NCBI GenBank assembly: GCA_002496905.1
Contig: DALV01000079.1
Location: 1 to 7,020 of the forward strand
Reading direction: 5' to 3'
Length of the DNA stretch: 7,020 nucleotides
Origin: Euryarchaeota archaeon UBA105
Lineage (GTDB): Archaea > Thermoplasmatota > Poseidoniia > Poseidoniales > Thalassarchaeaceae
The position numbers and the translations under genes are program-made. Under the pieces are notes generated by a model. It did not search any database and was not told the DNA's origin. It saw nothing but the letters and a program-made list of their open reading frames with translations. Of this stretch, positions 5,336-7,020 are shown piece by piece (the stretch's first letter is position 1; every line of letters starts with the position of its first letter).

Positions 5336-6574
5336 ATGAGTGATGGCGGTTTGCTGAAGAAGGCTATGGACGTTCAACAACCAGCAGATGAGATAGTCGC
5401 TGTAGCGGCATCCACACCCAATGAATCAAACGATTCCCCCAGTTTTGGTAACATTCTCGGAACTATTGCATTGGGCATGGTTTTACCATTCTTCTTTTTG
5501 ATGTGGTTCGGGGGGGTAATTCCTGTAATTCCCTCCAGTTTACTTTCACTGATTGTAATTCTCGTCTCGGTTTCATTCGTATGGTGGAGATTGGAGGGGG
5601 GACTTCCATCGATGGCTGGCGGAGCCGGGATAGATAGAACTGTAGCCGGCTCGATTTTTATGGCGCTTATCCTTCTATTAGGAACTCCAGCATTACTATC
5701 CATTGTGCTGACTGGTGACATGACTCTAGGCGAGATAGAGTTCGAGGAAGATGGCTCTGAAATGACAATTAAAATCAGGCAAAATGGGGGCTCAGGTTCA
5801 CACGATGCAACAATCAGCATCAGTCAGTCTGGTAGTGAAGTCCTGAATGTCGTTCAATCTTTCAAAATCAACAAAGAAGATAGTCGAGGTGATTATGGAG
5901 AGATTACAATTAATGTGGAAGATTTCTATTCATCAAACGCTCTTCCTTTAGATGCTAATAGATATGTTATCAGTGTCTTAGTTGGAGGGAATACATTTAC
6001 TGAAAATCTTGATTCTAATTTACTTACAAGAACGATCACAGGAGCAGAATCATCAGCTACAGCCTCACTTAGCGAGAATGCGGACGATTGTGGAGATAAG
6101 GAAAGATGTGTCAAAGGAGTTGCTTTAACCGGTTCTGCCGGTTTGGCAGGGGCAGTAGGCTATCCACCTGCAGGACTTCCATATGCCGATTATTCGATGC
6201 AAGTCACGATGTATTACGAGGGGGATAATGTAGCAGTAAGTTATCCTACGATTACAGTAGACAGCACCAGCGCAACATGGGATGCTAACGGTGGCGAATG
6301 GGGCTCTGGAACCGGTATAATTGGAGACGCGGGTTCTTCATTACCACTTGGAGGATCAGAGTATGCCTCTGATATTCAAGCAGAAATTATTCCAATCAGT
6401 GCGTGGGAGGAGAATGATTACGGTTGCTATACTGTAAAAATAGAAATCACTCAATTATCACCTTGGAGCGATAGTACACCTGTGATGTTCGAATCCTTCT
6501 ATCTTTACGAAAAGACTGGAGATCAGGCAAACGGGGAATCTGAAACCTGGACTGAGTCTACGGTTGCATGCTAG
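5336..6574 (+). CDS. Unrecognised membrane protein: three N-terminal helices and a large beta-rich outer domain
   Basis: 412 residues; I do not recognise a family. Residues 1-38 form a polar tail, probably cytoplasmic. Three hydrophobic helices follow at about 40-58, 67-85 and 104-125, separated by a short FGGVIPVIPSS turn and a Gly-rich loop (88-100). The remaining 285 residues are soluble, acidic and beta-rich, with many Ser, Thr, Gly and Asn, and would lie outside the cell if the tail is inside. They read as two units: about 128-235 (strands such as EMTIKIRQN and ATISISQSG) and about 240-395. Cysteines at 252/258 and at 364 and the C-terminal residue 412 could form disulfides. No catalytic motif, sorting signal or C-terminal anchor is seen. 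The ATG at 5336 is set by the GAGAGGT site upstream. The last codons run into the convergent gene, and the two TAG stops share one CTAG (6571-6574). A sensor or assembly role for a surface structure is conceivable but not shown. Confidence 0.78.
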   Translation: MSDGGLLKKAMDVQQPADEIVAVAASTPNESNDSPSFGNILGTIALGMVLPFFFLMWFGGVIPVIPSSLLSLIVILVSVSFVWWRLEGGLPSMAGGAGIDRTVAGSIFMALILLLGTPALLSIVLTGDMTLGEIEFEEDGSEMTIKIRQNGGSGSHDATISISQSGSEVLNVVQSFKINKEDSRGDYGEITINVEDFYSSNALPLDANRYVISVLVGGNTFTENLDSNLLTRTITGAESSATASLSENADDCGDKERCVKGVALTGSAGLAGAVGYPPAGLPYADYSMQVTMYYEGDNVAVSYPTITVDSTSATWDANGGEWGSGTGIIGDAGSSLPLGGSEYASDIQAEIIPISAWEENDYGCYTVKIEITQLSPWSDSTPVMFESFYLYEKTGDQANGESETWTESTVAC

Positions 6575-7020
6575 TACAATTCTTCTTCATCCTCTTCAGA
6601 TGATTTTGTCATCCTGAAGAAGAAAGCAGCCATTGCTACAACCGCGATTGCAAACGCAACAACAACAGGTAGAATCGAACCGTCTTCAGAATCTTCTGAA
6701 TCAACCCAGGTAATTTGCTCGCTTGAAGCAGTACCACCACCAAATGCATTTTCATCTACCAATTGAGTAGGTGTAAGTATCTCGCAGGTCAAGCTTGCAT
6801 TATCCACATCACTATTCATCCAAGAGAATTGAATTGTGACTTCCTCTCCCGCTTCCATCAAACCACCTGGATAACTTGTCATTTGTGCCGCGGCTCCAGT
6901 TTCAGTAACATCACATGTGAAGTATACAATGGCAGGAGCAGTTCCACGATTTGCTATTGTTGCCATCAAGCCAACGCCACTACTTCCTCTTGAAACGCTC
7001 TCGGTCGGTTCTTGATAATC
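6571..7020 (-). CDS. C-terminal part of a CARDB-like surface protein (cut by right edge)
   Basis: The frame is open from the right edge to TAG at 6571-6573, giving 149 visible residues. TTG (6967-6969) and ATG (6964-6966) occur inside the frame, but the reading continues upstream without a stop and the protein begins mid-domain, so the true start lies beyond 7020. The visible part begins with a polar Ser/Gly-rich stretch, then an Ig-like module: LMATIANRGTAPAIVYFTCDV, followed by LMEAGEEVTIQFSW and a second Cys in LTCEI. That is the pattern of CARDB domains (a residue-rich strand, NxG turn, G...V.F.W). A Ser/Asp/Glu linker leads to one hydrophobic helix (ILPVVVAFAIAVVAMAAFFF), then RMTKSS and an acidic EEDEEELY end. 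It is a cell-surface protein anchored by its C-terminus with the beta domains outside. The function of the missing N-terminal part is unknown. Confidence 0.8.
   Translation of the reverse strand, partial: DYQEPTESVSRGSSGVGLMATIANRGTAPAIVYFTCDVTETGAAAQMTSYPGGLMEAGEEVTIQFSWMNSDVDNASLTCEILTPTQLVDENAFGGGTASSEQITWVDSEDSEDGSILPVVVAFAIAVVAMAAFFFRMTKSSEEDEEELY

Noticed and set aside
5374..5820. 148-codon open frame on the minus strand
   Set aside because: Antisense to the membrane-helix region of the three-helix protein, whose hydrophobic pattern and ribosome site are convincing.
6571..6969. Reading the right-edge gene as a complete 132-residue protein starting at TTG 6969
   Set aside because: The frame is open to the window edge and the first visible residues are inside a domain, so it is the end of a longer protein.

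Overview
The window looks like a piece of a planktonic euryarchaeal genome, most likely marine group II (Ca. Poseidoniales) or a close relative. This is an inference, not a measurement. It rests on archaeal-style TATA elements about 26-33 bases upstream of start codons (leaderless transcripts), GAGGTG-type ribosome sites inside operons, a stand-alone archaeal-type TctA/DUF112 permease, many lineage-specific secreted beta-rich proteins with one C-terminal membrane helix and an acidic tail, and a PGF motif before such a helix. No 16S rRNA or ribosomal gene is present to fix the taxonomy.

Layout, left to right. (1) 1-605, minus: the N-terminal 201 residues of a membrane-anchored protein whose VY-F-Y / NP / GE / GPF-Y spacing matches the start of the CD36/SR-B/LIMP-2 ectodomain. 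The gene runs off the left edge. (2) 606-712: a short control region with a tandem 10-base repeat, a TATA-like element and an inverted repeat. (3) 713-2368, minus: a TctA/DUF112-family polytopic permease. (4) 2378-3967, minus: a membrane-anchored protein made of about five OB-like beta repeats. Its stop codon overlaps the permease ribosome-binding site, so (4) and (3) form a coupled two-gene operon. (5) 3968-4084: the operon promoter and the leader of a tRNA. (6) 4085-4161, plus: a tRNA with anticodon CAU and encoded CCA. (7) 4162-4304: non-coding, with short hairpins and a probable leaderless promoter. (8) 4305-5246, plus: a secreted two-domain Ig-like protein with a PGF motif before its C-terminal helix. 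(9) 5336-6574, plus: a protein with three N-terminal membrane helices and a large beta-rich outer domain. (10) 6571-7020, minus: the C-terminal part of a CARDB-like surface protein entering from the right edge. It is convergent with (9), and the two stop codons share one CTAG.

All six proteins are membrane-bound or exported. The minus-strand block (OB-repeat protein, permease, CD36-like protein) could form a surface uptake module: a classical TctA permease needs a substrate-binding partner, and none of TctC type is seen here. The OB-repeat protein, and less directly the CD36-like protein, are candidates for that place. The plus-strand proteins are unrecognised cell-surface proteins. No transposase, integrase, CRISPR array or phage gene is visible. 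Nearly all of the sequence is coding, and the longest protein-free stretch (3968-4304) holds the tRNA and its flanks.
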